This document shows, piece after piece, positions 19,403 through 30,779 of a stretch of DNA of 64,000 nucleotides (within the stretch, counting starts at the first letter, position 1; each line of letters starts with the position of its first letter). The stretch spans positions 372,001-436,000 of the forward strand of contig NZ_JACJVI010000001.1 of NCBI RefSeq assembly GCF_014237835.1. Direction: 5' to 3'. The notes beneath the pieces were generated by a model. The model made no database searches. It worked only from the letters and a program-made list of their open reading frames with translations, and was not told the DNA's origin. Position numbers and translations under genes: made by a program. The DNA is from Rhizobium sp. AQ_MP. Lineage in GTDB: Bacteria > Pseudomonadota > Alphaproteobacteria > Rhizobiales > Rhizobiaceae.

Positions 19403-19437
19403 GAGGATCGAGCCTCGGGGCACGAAGCTCGATCCTC
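19403..19437. terminator. Bidirectional terminator between galE and katG, hairpin 2
   Basis: GAGGATCGAGC (19403-19413) pairs exactly with GCTCGATCCTC (19427-19437) around a 13-base loop. It lies just after the katG stop side and backs up hairpin 1. Confidence 0.6.
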
Positions 19438-19444
19438 CGATCGA

Positions 19445-21832
<2,388 letters not shown>

Positions 21833-21876
21833 TTAATGTAATTTGGAAATTGTGATCAGTTCCATAGGAAAAGATT

Positions 21877-22797
21877 ATGATCAATTTCACGCTGCGACAG
21901 CTCCGTTATTTCGAGGCGCTTGCCCGCCACGGCCATTTTGGCCGTGCGGCCAATGATTGCGCCATCTCCCAGCCGGCGCTCTCCGTTCAGATTAAGGAGC
22001 TTGAGGAGACGCTCGGGGCAGAGCTCTTCGAACGCGCGGCGCGGCAGCTTCGACTGTCTGCGTTCGGCGAGGAATTCCTCCTGCGGGTTCGCGAAATCTT
22101 GCGTTCTGTCGATGAATTGGGAGATCTTGCTCGCGCGCATCGCAAGCATCTGGTCGGACGCCTGCGGATCGGCATAATACCGACTGTCGCCCCCTATCTC
22201 TTGCCCGGCATGATCTCGGCTTTGACCCGCGACAACGCCGATCTCGACGTTCACGTCAGGGAGACGGTGACGCCCAAGCTGCTCCAGGAACTTGCCGAAG
22301 GACGCCTTGATACGGCGATTGTAGCCTTGCCGATCTCGGAACCGGCGATGGCCGAGACGCCGCTCTTCGAGGAAAACTTTGTTCTGGTGCGTCCGAAAGA
22401 GGATGCGGAAAAGCCCATACCCGACCGGGACAAGCTGCGCGAAATGCGACTTCTGTTGCTGGAGGAGGGGCATTGCTTCCGCGATCAGGCGCTGTCCTTC
22501 TGCGATATGGGCGCCGTGCGCCCGCGCGAAATCCTTGACGGCAGTTCGCTCTCCACGCTCGTCCAGATGGTCGGTGCCGGCATCGGCGTAACGCTCATTC
22601 CGGAGATCGCCATGCCCGTCGAAACCCGCTCCGCCGATGTTTCGATCGCCCGCTTCGCCGACCCGCAGCCCTCCCGCACCATCGGCATGATCTGGCGCAA
22701 GACCAGCCCGATTGCCAGACAGTTGATGGAGGTCGCCGATGTGGTTCGGGGGACGGTTCGGTCGCTGCCTTTGGGCGCACACGGCGGATCCGATTGA
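21877..22797 (+). CDS. oxyR: Hydrogen peroxide-sensing LysR regulator OxyR
   Basis: 306 residues. An N-terminal winged helix-turn-helix (about 1-60, FGRAANDCAISQPALSVQIKELEETLGAELFER) and a LysR substrate-binding domain. The two redox cysteines Cys200 and Cys209 (GHCFRDQALSFCD) have the 9-residue spacing of the OxyR disulphide pair, which decides the call over other LysR proteins. Divergent transcription from katG fits direct control. AGGAAAAG precedes the ATG. Confidence 0.95.
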   Translation: MINFTLRQLRYFEALARHGHFGRAANDCAISQPALSVQIKELEETLGAELFERAARQLRLSAFGEEFLLRVREILRSVDELGDLARAHRKHLVGRLRIGIIPTVAPYLLPGMISALTRDNADLDVHVRETVTPKLLQELAEGRLDTAIVALPISEPAMAETPLFEENFVLVRPKEDAEKPIPDRDKLREMRLLLLEEGHCFRDQALSFCDMGAVRPREILDGSSLSTLVQMVGAGIGVTLIPEIAMPVETRSADVSIARFADPQPSRTIGMIWRKTSPIARQLMEVADVVRGTVRSLPLGAHGGSD

Positions 22798-22851
22798 AGG
22801 ACGGAGAAACATTCCTTCATGGAGAATGTTCGGCACCGAAAGGAGCCGAGG

Positions 22852-23541
22852 ATGTGGATCTGGTTGAAGGAATACCATGGAGTGCTGTCGGCCGTCTCGA
22901 GCATAGCCATGCTCGGCGTCTGGGTGCTCTATCTTCAGCTCTTTTACTCGAGTTATCGCCATCAGATCCGCCCAAAGATCCTGATTACCCGTGGCGGCGA
23001 CAACTCCATGGCGGCACGGTGCATTCTGACCAATATGAGCCCCGAGATTATCTTCGTGCAGGCAGTTCTCTTGAAACTGGTTTTCTCGGATGGAGAGCAC
23101 ATCTACTCCCTGAGTGAGCGGGATCGCGCAGGGCATGCGCCGGCAGACCGGCGCAGCGAGTTGGTACAGGGCCCATTGCGCAGCGGAGACTTTCTGGACC
23201 TCGGATCATTTGAGGATCTGCTTTCTGCCTCGCTTGGAGAGGCAAGAGCTTCCAACGAGCTGGCCGCAGCGCAGAGCCTGACGATTTTTGCGGTCGGAAG
23301 TTACACCTGGCACAACCGGATTGTTGCCGCGGAGCGAACATTCAACCTGGCGCGAAAGCAGCCGGGAAGACCGCTTTTAATCCCCACGACCGCAGATACC
23401 CGCCAGATTACCTCCCGCAAGGAGCGGCAGATCGTTGCCCGTATGGTCGAGAAGCAGGTGGTCCTGACTCAATGGCAGGACACGGACCGTGAATCGCAAG
23501 GAGGTGGGTGTTGCGGTGAGAATAAACAGAAGGAGAAATAA
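22852..23541 (+). CDS. Membrane-anchored protein of unknown function
   Basis: 229 residues from the ATG at 22852, which follows AAAGGAG; an earlier in-frame ATG at 22819 lacks a site. One hydrophobic segment near the N terminus (about 9-32) is followed by RHQIRPKI and a soluble, probably cytoplasmic domain of about 190 residues with a beta-rich middle. The tail ends in a Gly-Gly-Gly-Cys-Cys stretch and then Lys/Glu. I do not recognise a family. The stop codon ends 1 base before the encoded CCA end of the opposite-strand tRNA-Thr. Confidence 0.65.
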   Translation: MWIWLKEYHGVLSAVSSIAMLGVWVLYLQLFYSSYRHQIRPKILITRGGDNSMAARCILTNMSPEIIFVQAVLLKLVFSDGEHIYSLSERDRAGHAPADRRSELVQGPLRSGDFLDLGSFEDLLSASLGEARASNELAAAQSLTIFAVGSYTWHNRIVAAERTFNLARKQPGRPLLIPTTADTRQITSRKERQIVARMVEKQVVLTQWQDTDRESQGGGCCGENKQKEK

Positions 23542-23542
23542 C

Positions 23543-23617
23543 TGGTGCTGCTAGAGAGATTTGAACTCTCGGCCTCTCCCTTACCAAGGGAGTGCTCTAC
23601 CCCTGAGCTATAGCAGC
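23543..23617 (-). tRNA. tRNA-Thr (anticodon GGT)
   Basis: The reverse strand folds as a full cloverleaf: acceptor GCTGCTA / TAGCAGC, D arm with GGGGTAGAGC, anticodon stem CTCCC/GGGAG with loop TTGGTAA, T arm with GTTCAAATC, and an encoded CCA at 23545-23543. The anticodon GGT reads ACC/ACT threonine codons. The T-rich stretch downstream on this strand, inside the 3' end of the neighbouring gene, may end transcription. Confidence 0.97.
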
Positions 23618-23771
23618 ATCTGGCGGGCGAAGCGTGTCGTCCGCCCGGAACGAGGCGCCTATTGCCATAGAGTTTTCGGGAGTGCAAGCCGTAAAGCGAC
23701 AGCGTGGCCAAGTTTTATGACGGAGCGCGCGGGGACTTTTCGATTTTTCACCGATCGGTTATCACCCGCTG

Positions 23772-24047
23772 ATGACAAATGAACCGGAAAACAAGGGGCA
23801 AGCGGAGGCTGATGCGCTGGAGCAAGCCCGGCTTGCTGATCGTGGAAAACGTGTGCTCTCCGATGCCGAGCAGCGGCGCCGCGAGCGGGCGGCCTTGAAG
23901 CTGCGAGAAAATCTCGCCCGCCGCAAGCAGCAGGCGCGGGCGCGTCGCGCGGGCGAGGCGGAAGACGGCATCGGTCTGCCGGCTGCCAATCCAGTGCCCG
24001 GGCCGGCGCCCAATCAGGGGAGTGCCGGAGACCTATCTGAAGAATAG
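23772..24047 (+). CDS. Small charged protein of unknown function
   Basis: 91 residues, very rich in Ala, Arg, Glu and Gln. Residues 10-65 should form a long basic helix (ALEQARLADRGKRVLSDAEQ and onward), and the tail is Pro/Gly-rich. No domain is recognised. It lies 180 bases before murA. The composition could suggest a chance frame, but the helix pattern and the third-position GC support a real gene. Confidence 0.5.
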   Translation: MTNEPENKGQAEADALEQARLADRGKRVLSDAEQRRRERAALKLRENLARRKQQARARRAGEAEDGIGLPAANPVPGPAPNQGSAGDLSEE

Positions 24048-24225
24048 GCCGTGACCTGGCTGCGGAGCTGCCGCAAATTCGTCGAATCCCGGTGATTAAC
24101 CGAGCGTTGCGGCTTCAATTGAACCGCTCGCCGTTTTCGTCTAAAGAGCCAGCCTCGCCGGATTGGCTTCCCCTCACACGTTCTCAAGGAAAGGCGGGCA
24201 GTTCCTGCCCGTATCGCAGGCTCTC

Positions 24226-25518
24226 ATGGATCGCATCAGGATTGTTGGTGGCAATGCGTTGAACGGGATCATCCCGATCTCGGGCGCCAAGAACGCAGCA
24301 CTGCCCCTGATGATCGCCTCGCTCCTGACCTCCGACACGCTGACACTCGAAAACGTGCCGCACCTGGCAGATGTCGAGCTTCTCCTGCGCATCCTCGGCA
24401 ATCACGGCGTCGACGTCTCGGTCAACGGCCGGCGCGAGCACCAAGACGGCTCCTATGCGCGGACCATCCACTTCACCTGCCGCACGGTTGCCGACACCAC
24501 CGCACCCTATGAACTGGTCTCCAAGATGCGTGCGAGCTTCTGGGTCATCGGCCCGCTGCTTGCTCGCGAAGGCCAGGCGCGTGTCTCGCTGCCAGGGGGC
24601 TGCGCGATTGGCACGCGTCCGGTCGATCTGTTTATCGAAGGCCTGGCAGCGCTGGGCGCCGAGATGGAAATCGACGGCGGCTATATAAATGCCAAGGCGC
24701 CGAAGGGCGGCCTGATCGGCGCCCGCTACACCTTTCCGAAGGTCTCGGTCGGTGCCACCCACGTGATGCTGATGGCCGCCTCGCTGGCCCGCGGCACGAC
24801 CGTGATCGGCAATGCCGCCCGCGAGCCGGAAGTTGTCGACCTCGCCAACTGCCTGATTGCCATGGGCGCCAGGATTTCCGGCGCCGGCACCTCGACCATC
24901 ACCATTGAAGGCGTGCCGAGCCTCTCCGGCGCCCGCCACCGCGTCCTGCCAGATCGCATCGAGACCGGCACCTATGCCATGGCAGTCGCCATGACCGGCG
25001 GTGACGTGACGCTTTCGGGCACCGATATCGGCCTCCTCGATACGGCCGTCGAGGCGATCCGCCGCGCCGGAGCCGAAGTTTCCGCCGTCGAGGGTGGCAT
25101 CCGTGTCATCGGCCATGGCGATCAGATCCGCCCGGTCGATATCGTCACCGAACCCTTCCCCGGCTTCCCGACCGACCTGCAGGCGCAGTTCATGGGGCTA
25201 ATGACCCGCGCCAATGGCGTCTCGCATGTCACGGAGACGATTTTCGAAAATCGTTTCATGCATGTGCAGGAACTGGCCCGTCTCGGCGCCAAGATCACGC
25301 TGTCGGGCCAGACGGCCCGCATCGAAGGCGTCACCCGTCTGCGCGGTGCACCGGTCATGGCGACCGACCTGCGCGCGTCCGTCTCGCTGGTCATCGGTGG
25401 TCTTGCTGCCGAGGGCGAGACCATGGTCAGTCGCGTCTACCACCTTGATCGCGGCTTCGAGCGTCTCGAAGAGAAGCTCACCCGCTGCGGTGCGATCATC
25501 GAACGCATCAGCGGCTGA
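24226..25518 (+). CDS. murA: UDP-N-acetylglucosamine 1-carboxyvinyltransferase MurA
   Basis: 430 residues from the ATG at 24226 ([20 protein letters not shown]). Transfers enolpyruvate from PEP to UDP-GlcNAc, the first committed step of peptidoglycan synthesis. [11 protein letters not shown] carries the catalytic Lys, and Cys126 in [15 protein letters not shown] is the fosfomycin-target cysteine, so the enzyme should be fosfomycin-sensitive. The open frame extends 63 bases upstream, but the MurA start motif fixes the N terminus. First gene of a housekeeping series ending at yacG. Confidence 0.97.
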   Translation: MDRIRIVGGNALNGIIPISGAKNAALPLMIASLLTSDTLTLENVPHLADVELLLRILGNHGVDVSVNGRREHQDGSYARTIHFTCRTVADTTAPYELVSKMRASFWVIGPLLAREGQARVSLPGGCAIGTRPVDLFIEGLAALGAEMEIDGGYINAKAPKGGLIGARYTFPKVSVGATHVMLMAASLARGTTVIGNAAREPEVVDLANCLIAMGARISGAGTSTITIEGVPSLSGARHRVLPDRIETGTYAMAVAMTGGDVTLSGTDIGLLDTAVEAIRRAGAEVSAVEGGIRVIGHGDQIRPVDIVTEPFPGFPTDLQAQFMGLMTRANGVSHVTETIFENRFMHVQELARLGAKITLSGQTARIEGVTRLRGAPVMATDLRASVSLVIGGLAAEGETMVSRVYHLDRGFERLEEKLTRCGAIIERISG

Positions 25519-25653
25519 TCGATAAGCTCCAGGGATTGCGACAGGATGGGGCGAAAAGTCATTTTGCCCCGTTGCCACTGGACAAGCCGCAACCTATGTC
25601 GAAAACATGAATTTCGACAGCAAGCGTGCCTTGCGGCGGAACGGTGAGGTGAC

Positions 25654-26091
25654 ATGACGGACTTGAAGCTTCTGGCGCTCGATACCGATGATCTCTCGAT
25701 CATCTCGGCCCATATGCAGGATGCCGTCTTCAAGGTCGGTGACTTGAGTTTTTCGGCCCGCTCCGGCCTCTTCTCGCTCGCCGCGAACCGCTTCGTCTGG
25801 GAAAAGGCGGCACGCGCCGCAAAGAGCTTCGAGCGCCGCCGGGCGGCGCTGAGCTTCAAGCGTGTCGAGGCGGTTCGCTCGATCGGCTTCGATCGCAACC
25901 GCGCGGACGAAGTGATGAGCCTGCTGGCTATCCGTTACATCCCGAAAGGCGAGGGGCCGGATGGCGTAGTTGAGCTTGTCCTGGCAGGCGGTGGCATGAT
26001 CGCGCTCGACGTCGAGTGCATCGAGGGCCAGCTTGCCGATACCGGCGGCGCCTGGGAGACGACGACGCGGCCGGAACACGAAGCGGGCTGA
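25654..26091 (+). CDS. DUF2948 family protein
   Basis: 145 residues. It begins MTDLKLLALDTDDLSIISAHMQDAV, the pattern of the alphaproteobacterial DUF2948 family, which is almost always found between murA and hisD. It has no signal peptide or membrane segment. Function unknown. GAGGTGAC precedes the ATG. Confidence 0.85.
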   Translation: MTDLKLLALDTDDLSIISAHMQDAVFKVGDLSFSARSGLFSLAANRFVWEKAARAAKSFERRRAALSFKRVEAVRSIGFDRNRADEVMSLLAIRYIPKGEGPDGVVELVLAGGGMIALDVECIEGQLADTGGAWETTTRPEHEAG

Positions 26092-26158
26092 TGACGCCAG
26101 GCCGCCTGTTGGGCGCGGTGACACTGAATTGAGAATGCTTGAGAGGGAAATACGGGGC

Positions 26159-27457
26159 GTGGCAATCTGGCTGGATCAGGCATCGGGTGATTTCGAGGCG
26201 CGTTTTGCCGCCTTTCTCACGACCAAGCGTGAAGTATCCGACGACGTCAACGACGTGGTGCGCAAGATAATCGACGATGTGCGCACCCGCGGTGATGCCG
26301 CACTGGCCGACTATTCCAGGCGCTTCGATGGCGTGGACTTTTCAACCGTGTCCATGCGTGTCACGGACGAGGAGATCGCCGCCGCACTCGCCTCGACGTC
26401 ACCGGAGCTGATCGACGCGCTGAAGCTGGCGGCCGAGCGCATCGAGCGCCATCATGCCCGCCAGCTGCCGAAGGACGATATCTACGAGGATGCGATCGGC
26501 GTCGGCCTCGGCTCCCGCTGGACGGCCATCGATGCGGTAGGGCTCTACGTTCCCGGCGGCACGGCAAGCTATCCGAGCTCGGTTCTGATGAATGCGCTGC
26601 CGGCCAAGGTTGCCGGTGTCCCGCGCGTCGTCATGGTCGTGCCGGCCACGGGTGGTGCGATCAATCCGACGGTTCTCGCCGCCGCAAGCATTGCCGGTGT
26701 CACCGAGATCTACCGCATCGGCGGCGCCCAGGCTGTGGCAGCTCTCGCCTATGGCACCGAGACGATCGCCCCGGTCGCCAAGATCGTCGGCCCCGGCAAT
26801 GCCTATGTCGCGGCGGCCAAGCGCCAAGTCTTCGGCACCGTTGGCATCGACATGATTGCCGGCCCTTCGGAAGTCCTCATCATTGCCGACAAGGACAATG
26901 ATCCGGATTGGCTGGCCGCCGATCTGCTCGCCCAGGCCGAGCATGATCCCGGCGCCCAGTCGATCGTCATCACCGACGACCGTGCGCTGGGCCAGGCGGT
27001 CGAAGCCGCCGTCCGGCGGCAGCTCAAATCCCTGCCACGCGCCGAGACGGCGTCTGCCAGCTGGCGTGATTTCGGCGCGATCATTACGGTCGAGAAGCTT
27101 GAGGACAGTATCCCGCTTGCCAACCGCATCGCCGCTGAACATCTTGAGCTTGCCGTCGACGATCCCGAGCCTCTGATTTCAGGTATCCGCAATGCCGGTG
27201 CGATTTTCGTCGGTCGCCACACGCCCGAGGTGATCGGTGATTATGTCGGCGGATCGAACCACGTTCTGCCGACGGCCCGTTCGGCGCGCTTCTCCTCGGG
27301 TTTGGGCGTGCTGGATTATGTCAAGCGCACCTCGATCCTTCGTCTCGGCCCGGATCAGCTCAGACAGCTGGCGCCGGCCGCGATCGCGCTCGCAAAGTCG
27401 GAGGGCCTGGAGGCGCATGCCCGCTCCGTCGCGATCCGTCTCAATCTCGGGGACTAG
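26159..27457 (+). CDS. hisD: Histidinol dehydrogenase
   Basis: 432 residues from the GTG at 26159 ([16 protein letters not shown]). An ATG at 26135 would add 8 residues outside the family; both starts have weak ribosome sites. The sequence shows the [19 protein letters not shown] and [12 protein letters not shown] motifs, the metal/catalytic region AEHDPGAQS and the C-terminal [12 protein letters not shown]. Catalyses the last two steps of histidine synthesis (histidinol to histidine, NAD+ and zinc dependent). UPF0262 follows after 2 bases. Confidence 0.94.
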   Translation: MAIWLDQASGDFEARFAAFLTTKREVSDDVNDVVRKIIDDVRTRGDAALADYSRRFDGVDFSTVSMRVTDEEIAAALASTSPELIDALKLAAERIERHHARQLPKDDIYEDAIGVGLGSRWTAIDAVGLYVPGGTASYPSSVLMNALPAKVAGVPRVVMVVPATGGAINPTVLAAASIAGVTEIYRIGGAQAVAALAYGTETIAPVAKIVGPGNAYVAAAKRQVFGTVGIDMIAGPSEVLIIADKDNDPDWLAADLLAQAEHDPGAQSIVITDDRALGQAVEAAVRRQLKSLPRAETASASWRDFGAIITVEKLEDSIPLANRIAAEHLELAVDDPEPLISGIRNAGAIFVGRHTPEVIGDYVGGSNHVLPTARSARFSSGLGVLDYVKRTSILRLGPDQLRQLAPAAIALAKSEGLEAHARSVAIRLNLGD

Positions 27458-27459
27458 GC

Positions 27460-27933
27460 ATGGCAGCGGGTGACTTCCGGCTCTCAGATGTCGTGCTGGA
27501 CGAGACCATCGGGCGCTCGACACCCGATGTCGAGCATGAGCGGGCAGTCGCTATCTTCGATCTGATCGAGGAGAACTCCTTCGAGCCCGTCGGCCATGCC
27601 GGTGGTCCCTACAAGCTCTACCTGTCGCTAATGGACCGTAAGCTCGTCTTCTCTATCAAGACGGAGGCCGGAGAGGATGTTGCCGTCCACATCCTGTCAC
27701 TCACTCCTCTGCAGCGGATCATCAAGGACTACTTCATGATCTGCGAAAGCTATTACGAGGCGATCCGTTCCTCGACGCCGTCGCAGATCGAGGCGATCGA
27801 CATGGGCCGCCGCGGCATCCACAACGACGGCTCCCAGACGCTGATGGACAGGCTCTCGGGCAAGATCAAGCTTGACTTCGACACCGCCCGGCGTCTGTTC
27901 ACCCTGGTCTGCGTGCTCTATTGGCGGGGCTAG
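27460..27933 (+). CDS. UPF0262 family protein
   Basis: 157 residues, soluble. The sequence, including [27 protein letters not shown] and [12 protein letters not shown], matches the UPF0262 family restricted to Rhizobiales and relatives. It begins 2 bases after hisD, so the two are translationally linked. Function unknown; the fixed neighbours hisD and the phosphatase are the only clue. Confidence 0.88.
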   Translation: MAAGDFRLSDVVLDETIGRSTPDVEHERAVAIFDLIEENSFEPVGHAGGPYKLYLSLMDRKLVFSIKTEAGEDVAVHILSLTPLQRIIKDYFMICESYYEAIRSSTPSQIEAIDMGRRGIHNDGSQTLMDRLSGKIKLDFDTARRLFTLVCVLYWRG

Positions 27934-27938
27934 ACGGG

Positions 27939-28400
27939 ATGGAGGAGGGCGGAGCCGTATACCGCCGACCGGTCCGGCCGGGCGCAATCCTCTTCATGTG
28001 CGGCCAGAATGTCATCCGCAGCCCCATGGCCGAAGCAATCGCGAAACAGGCGCTGCCATCGGGCACCTGGATTGCCTCCGCCGGCGTCAAGAAGGGAGAA
28101 CGCGATCCTTTCGTTGATGTCGTGCTCGACGAGATCGGCCTATCGCTCGGCCGCCGCCAGCCGCAGACGCTGGAGGACATGGCCGACGACTTCTTCGATC
28201 TCGTCATCACCCTGACGCCCGAGGCCCATCACGCCGCACTGGAACTGACGCGGCATTCGGCCGTCGATGTGGAGTATTGGCCGATGCCGGACCCGACGGT
28301 TGAGACCGGCAGTCGCGAGCAGCGGCTCTCCGCTTACCGGGACGTGCGTGACCGCCTGACGAAGTTGATCCGGGAAAGACTGGTCCTGGCCCCGGATTAG
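27939..28400 (+). CDS. Low-molecular-weight phosphotyrosine phosphatase family protein
   Basis: 153 residues from the ATG at 27939, 5 bases after the UPF0262 stop; a TTG at 27921 would overlap that gene. The phosphate-binding loop CGQNVIRSPMAEA gives Cys21 and Arg27 in the CX5R spacing, and the general acid lies in WPMPDPT. The second loop residue is Gln where most family members have a Gly-Asn pair, so the substrate may differ. The family includes tyrosine phosphatases and arsenate reductases; the housekeeping context favours a phosphatase. Confidence 0.82.
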   Translation: MEEGGAVYRRPVRPGAILFMCGQNVIRSPMAEAIAKQALPSGTWIASAGVKKGERDPFVDVVLDEIGLSLGRRQPQTLEDMADDFFDLVITLTPEAHHAALELTRHSAVDVEYWPMPDPTVETGSREQRLSAYRDVRDRLTKLIRERLVLAPD

Positions 28401-28544
28401 GGCCCGTTTTGCCGCTCTTGAAACAATTTCTCAAAGCCTGATCTACAAGGTTCACAAATGCCGGGCGATTGTGTAGTTTCCGCCCACATTTTAAGGGGCC
28501 CTCAGCGCGCCCCACTTCAAAACCCCAGGAAAGACAACCGCTCT

Positions 28545-28763
28545 ATGGCAAAAGAAGAAGTCCTCGAATTCCCCGGCGTCGTCACCGAATTGCTGCCGAA
28601 CGCCACCTTCCGCGTGAAGCTCGAAAACGAACATGAAATCATTGCCCACACCGCAGGCCGCATGCGCAAGAACCGCATCCGCGTTCTCGCCGGCGACAAG
28701 GTCCTGGTCGAGATGACCCCTTACGACCTGACCAAGGGCCGTATCACCTACCGCTTCAAGTAA
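28545..28763 (+). CDS. infA: Translation initiation factor IF-1
   Basis: 72 residues, [20 protein letters not shown] to the [10 protein letters not shown] ending: a complete S1-type OB fold of normal length. The start at ATG 28545 is fixed by the family; the frame is open upstream. It binds the ribosomal A site with IF-2 and IF-3. It is followed after 40 bases by maf. Confidence 0.97.
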   Translation: MAKEEVLEFPGVVTELLPNATFRVKLENEHEIIAHTAGRMRKNRIRVLAGDKVLVEMTPYDLTKGRITYRFK

Positions 28764-28803
28764 GCCTTGAGCCAAGACCCTTCGGCTTGAGGAGCGCGCT
28801 CGG

Positions 28804-29424
28804 ATGGAACTGAGACAGAAGCTGATTTTGGCCTCCGGGTCGCCGCGTCGCGTTGATCTGCTAAAGCAGGCCGGGATCGAGCCTGCGCGCCTGATGCCGA
28901 TGGATCTCGACGAGACCCCGAAGAAATCCGAACATCCCCGCTCGCTCGCCCGACGGCTGTCGGCGGACAAGGCAAAGGCCGCCTATCAGCAGGTGCGCAA
29001 GGACCTGAGCTGGAGCAACAGCTACATTATTGCCGCTGATACCGTCGTCGCCGTCGGTCGCCGCATCCTGCCCAAGGCCGAACTCATGCAGGAGGCCTCG
29101 TCCGCGCTGCATCTTCTCTCCGGCCGCAGCCACTGGGTCTTCACCGGTGTTTGCCTGATCGCGCCTGACGGAACGCTGCGCCAGAAGATCGTCGAGACCA
29201 AGGTCCGCTTCAAGCGTCTCTCGGGTTACGACATCGAATGCTACCTCGCCTCAGGCGAATGGCGCGGCAAGGCCGGCGCCTATGCCATCCAGGGCATCGC
29301 TGGCAGCTTCGTCCAGAAGATCGTCGGTTCCTACACCAATGTCGTCGGTCTGCCGCTCTTCGAGACGCTACAGATGCTCCAAGGCGAGGGATACGACGTG
29401 CATACGGGCTGGACGGAGGGCTGA
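28804..29424 (+). CDS. Maf-like nucleotide pyrophosphatase
   Basis: 206 residues. The motifs [17 protein letters not shown] (about 10-26), [10 protein letters not shown] and [11 protein letters not shown] define the Maf/HAM1 fold that removes pyrophosphate from non-standard or canonical nucleoside triphosphates. Start ATG 28804. It is followed after 2 bases by yacG, an arrangement widely conserved in alphaproteobacteria. Substrate class (dTTP/UTP or m7GTP type) is not assigned. Confidence 0.92.
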   Translation: MELRQKLILASGSPRRVDLLKQAGIEPARLMPMDLDETPKKSEHPRSLARRLSADKAKAAYQQVRKDLSWSNSYIIAADTVVAVGRRILPKAELMQEASSALHLLSGRSHWVFTGVCLIAPDGTLRQKIVETKVRFKRLSGYDIECYLASGEWRGKAGAYAIQGIAGSFVQKIVGSYTNVVGLPLFETLQMLQGEGYDVHTGWTEG

Positions 29425-29426
29425 TC

Positions 29427-29639
29427 GTGACGGACGCCGGTGAACAGCGGACCGCCAAGGTCGAGCCGCTGCGCAAAACGCGGCCATGCCCGGAATGTAG
29501 CCGACCCTCGACGCGCGAGAACTATCCCTTCTGCTCGGATCGCTGCCGCAACCTCGACCTCTCGCGCTGGCTGAAGGGCTCCTATGCCATTCCGGTGGCC
29601 GACGACGAGTCCAAGGCCGACGACGACTATCGCGACTGA
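29427..29639 (+). CDS. yacG: DNA gyrase inhibitor YacG (zinc-binding)
   Basis: 70 residues from the GTG at 29427, 2 bases after the maf stop. The four-cysteine zinc site CPECSRP ... CSDRCRNLDLSRWL is diagnostic. The Escherichia coli protein binds gyrase and blocks DNA binding. The frame stays open well upstream inside maf but that is out of family. Confidence 0.9.
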   Translation: MTDAGEQRTAKVEPLRKTRPCPECSRPSTRENYPFCSDRCRNLDLSRWLKGSYAIPVADDESKADDDYRD

Positions 29640-29745
29640 GGCCGAAGCCCGGCACGAAAGCCACCGGATCTCTGCCCGGATCTCCTTGTTCTCGTTCACC
29701 TTTCGGCGATTTTCACATCTTCTTCAAAAAAGTGCCCTAAGGCGC

Positions 29746-29773
29746 TTGCCATGGCCGAACAAGATGTTATAAC
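29746..29773 (+). promoter_or_regulatory. Probable tRNA-Phe promoter
   Basis: TTGCCA (29746-29751) and TATAAC (29768-29773) are separated by 16 bases. Transcription would begin near 29780, leaving a ~65-base leader with a hairpin (CGGTCTT / AAGACCG, 29802-29820) before the tRNA. Confidence 0.55.
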
Positions 29774-29844
29774 CCCGCTCGCTCCCGGGGAAATGCCCGG
29801 CGGTCTTCAGAAAAGACCGACAGGCGTCGCAAGACAGCCGAGAT

Positions 29845-29920
29845 GCCCGGATAGCTCAGTTGGTAGAGCAGCGGATTGAAAATCCGCGTGTCGGTGGTTC
29901 AAATCCGCCTCCGGGCACCA
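29845..29920 (+). tRNA. tRNA-Phe (anticodon GAA)
   Basis: 76 bases. Acceptor GCCCGGA / TCCGGGC, D arm with GTTGGTAGAGC, anticodon stem GCGGA / TCCGC with loop TTGAAAA, T arm with GGTTCAAATCC, and encoded CCA at 29918-29920. A T-rich tract follows. Confidence 0.98.
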
Positions 29921-30112
29921 TTATCTCTTCATTTTCCTCATGGTGTGACGAAGCACGCGGCGGTCAGCGTCCGAGTGTCACTGTCTCCCTCTCCAGCCGC
30001 AGCGCATGTATGGCTTGTGCAAGCTGGCGGGTCGGTATGTCTTTCGCCTGCAACCTTTTCCTCATTACATCGGCTCATTCGCATATTGACGAATGATGAG
30101 TTATGGCTTACG

Positions 30113-30138
30113 ACTGACGAAAATCGAAAAACGTCAGT
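30113..30138. promoter_or_regulatory. Inverted repeat upstream of the tetR-type gene, candidate operator
   Basis: ACTGACG (30113-30119) and CGTCAGT (30132-30138) are exact inverted repeats around 12 bases, ending 11 bases before the regulator's ATG. Spacing and position suit autoregulation by a TetR dimer, which is inferred. Confidence 0.5.
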
Positions 30139-30149
30139 TGTCAATCATC

Positions 30150-30752
30150 ATGACTCCAGCAATACACCAGACGACCGAAGCCAGCGATACCGCGACCCGC
30201 ATTCTCGACGCGGCCGAAGCCCTGTTTCGCCACTACGGCTACAGCAAGACGACCGTCGCCGATGTGGCGAAGGAACTTGGAATGTCCCCGGCCAACATCT
30301 ACCGCTTTTTCGCCTCTAAGAGCGAATTGCTGGAGGGTTTGTGCGCGCGGATGCTCCAGCAGAGCCTTCAGCTGGCAGAGGAAGCAGCGGAGCTGCCGAT
30401 CAGCGCCGAAGAGCGCCTGCGGCATTATTCGATGACCCATTTCGAGTTCACGGTCGCCACCATGCTGGATGAGCGTAAGGTGCACGAAATGGTCGTGGTT
30501 GCGATCGAACAGAGCTGGGGCGTGATCGACAAGCATATCGATGACATCCAGGCTGTTCTGACCAGGATCATCGCGGACGGCATGGAGGCCGGCGAATTCG
30601 CCAAAGGCGATCCGGCCCATGCGGCGCGCTGCTTTGGTGCGGCCACCTCGCCACTTCATCATCCACAGATGGTTGCGCAGTGCATCGGCAAGAACAATCG
30701 TGCCGGTCCCGCCGATCTGACGGAATTTGCCATTCGTGCCCTCAAAGCCTGA
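30150..30752 (+). CDS. TetR family regulator of the RND pump
   Basis: 200 residues from the ATG at 30150 (MTPAIHQTTEASDTATRI). The N-terminal helix-turn-helix (about 14-62) shows LFRHYGYSKTTVADVAKELGMSPANIYRFFASKSELL. The C-terminal ligand domain is of the TetR_C type found beside RND efflux genes. It is 28 bases upstream of the efflux adaptor on the same strand, so it probably represses its own operon. A dyad lies just before the start. Confidence 0.88.
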   Translation: MTPAIHQTTEASDTATRILDAAEALFRHYGYSKTTVADVAKELGMSPANIYRFFASKSELLEGLCARMLQQSLQLAEEAAELPISAEERLRHYSMTHFEFTVATMLDERKVHEMVVVAIEQSWGVIDKHIDDIQAVLTRIIADGMEAGEFAKGDPAHAARCFGAATSPLHHPQMVAQCIGKNNRAGPADLTEFAIRALKA

Positions 30753-30779
30753 GACCCCCACCGGGGAGGAACCGCCACC

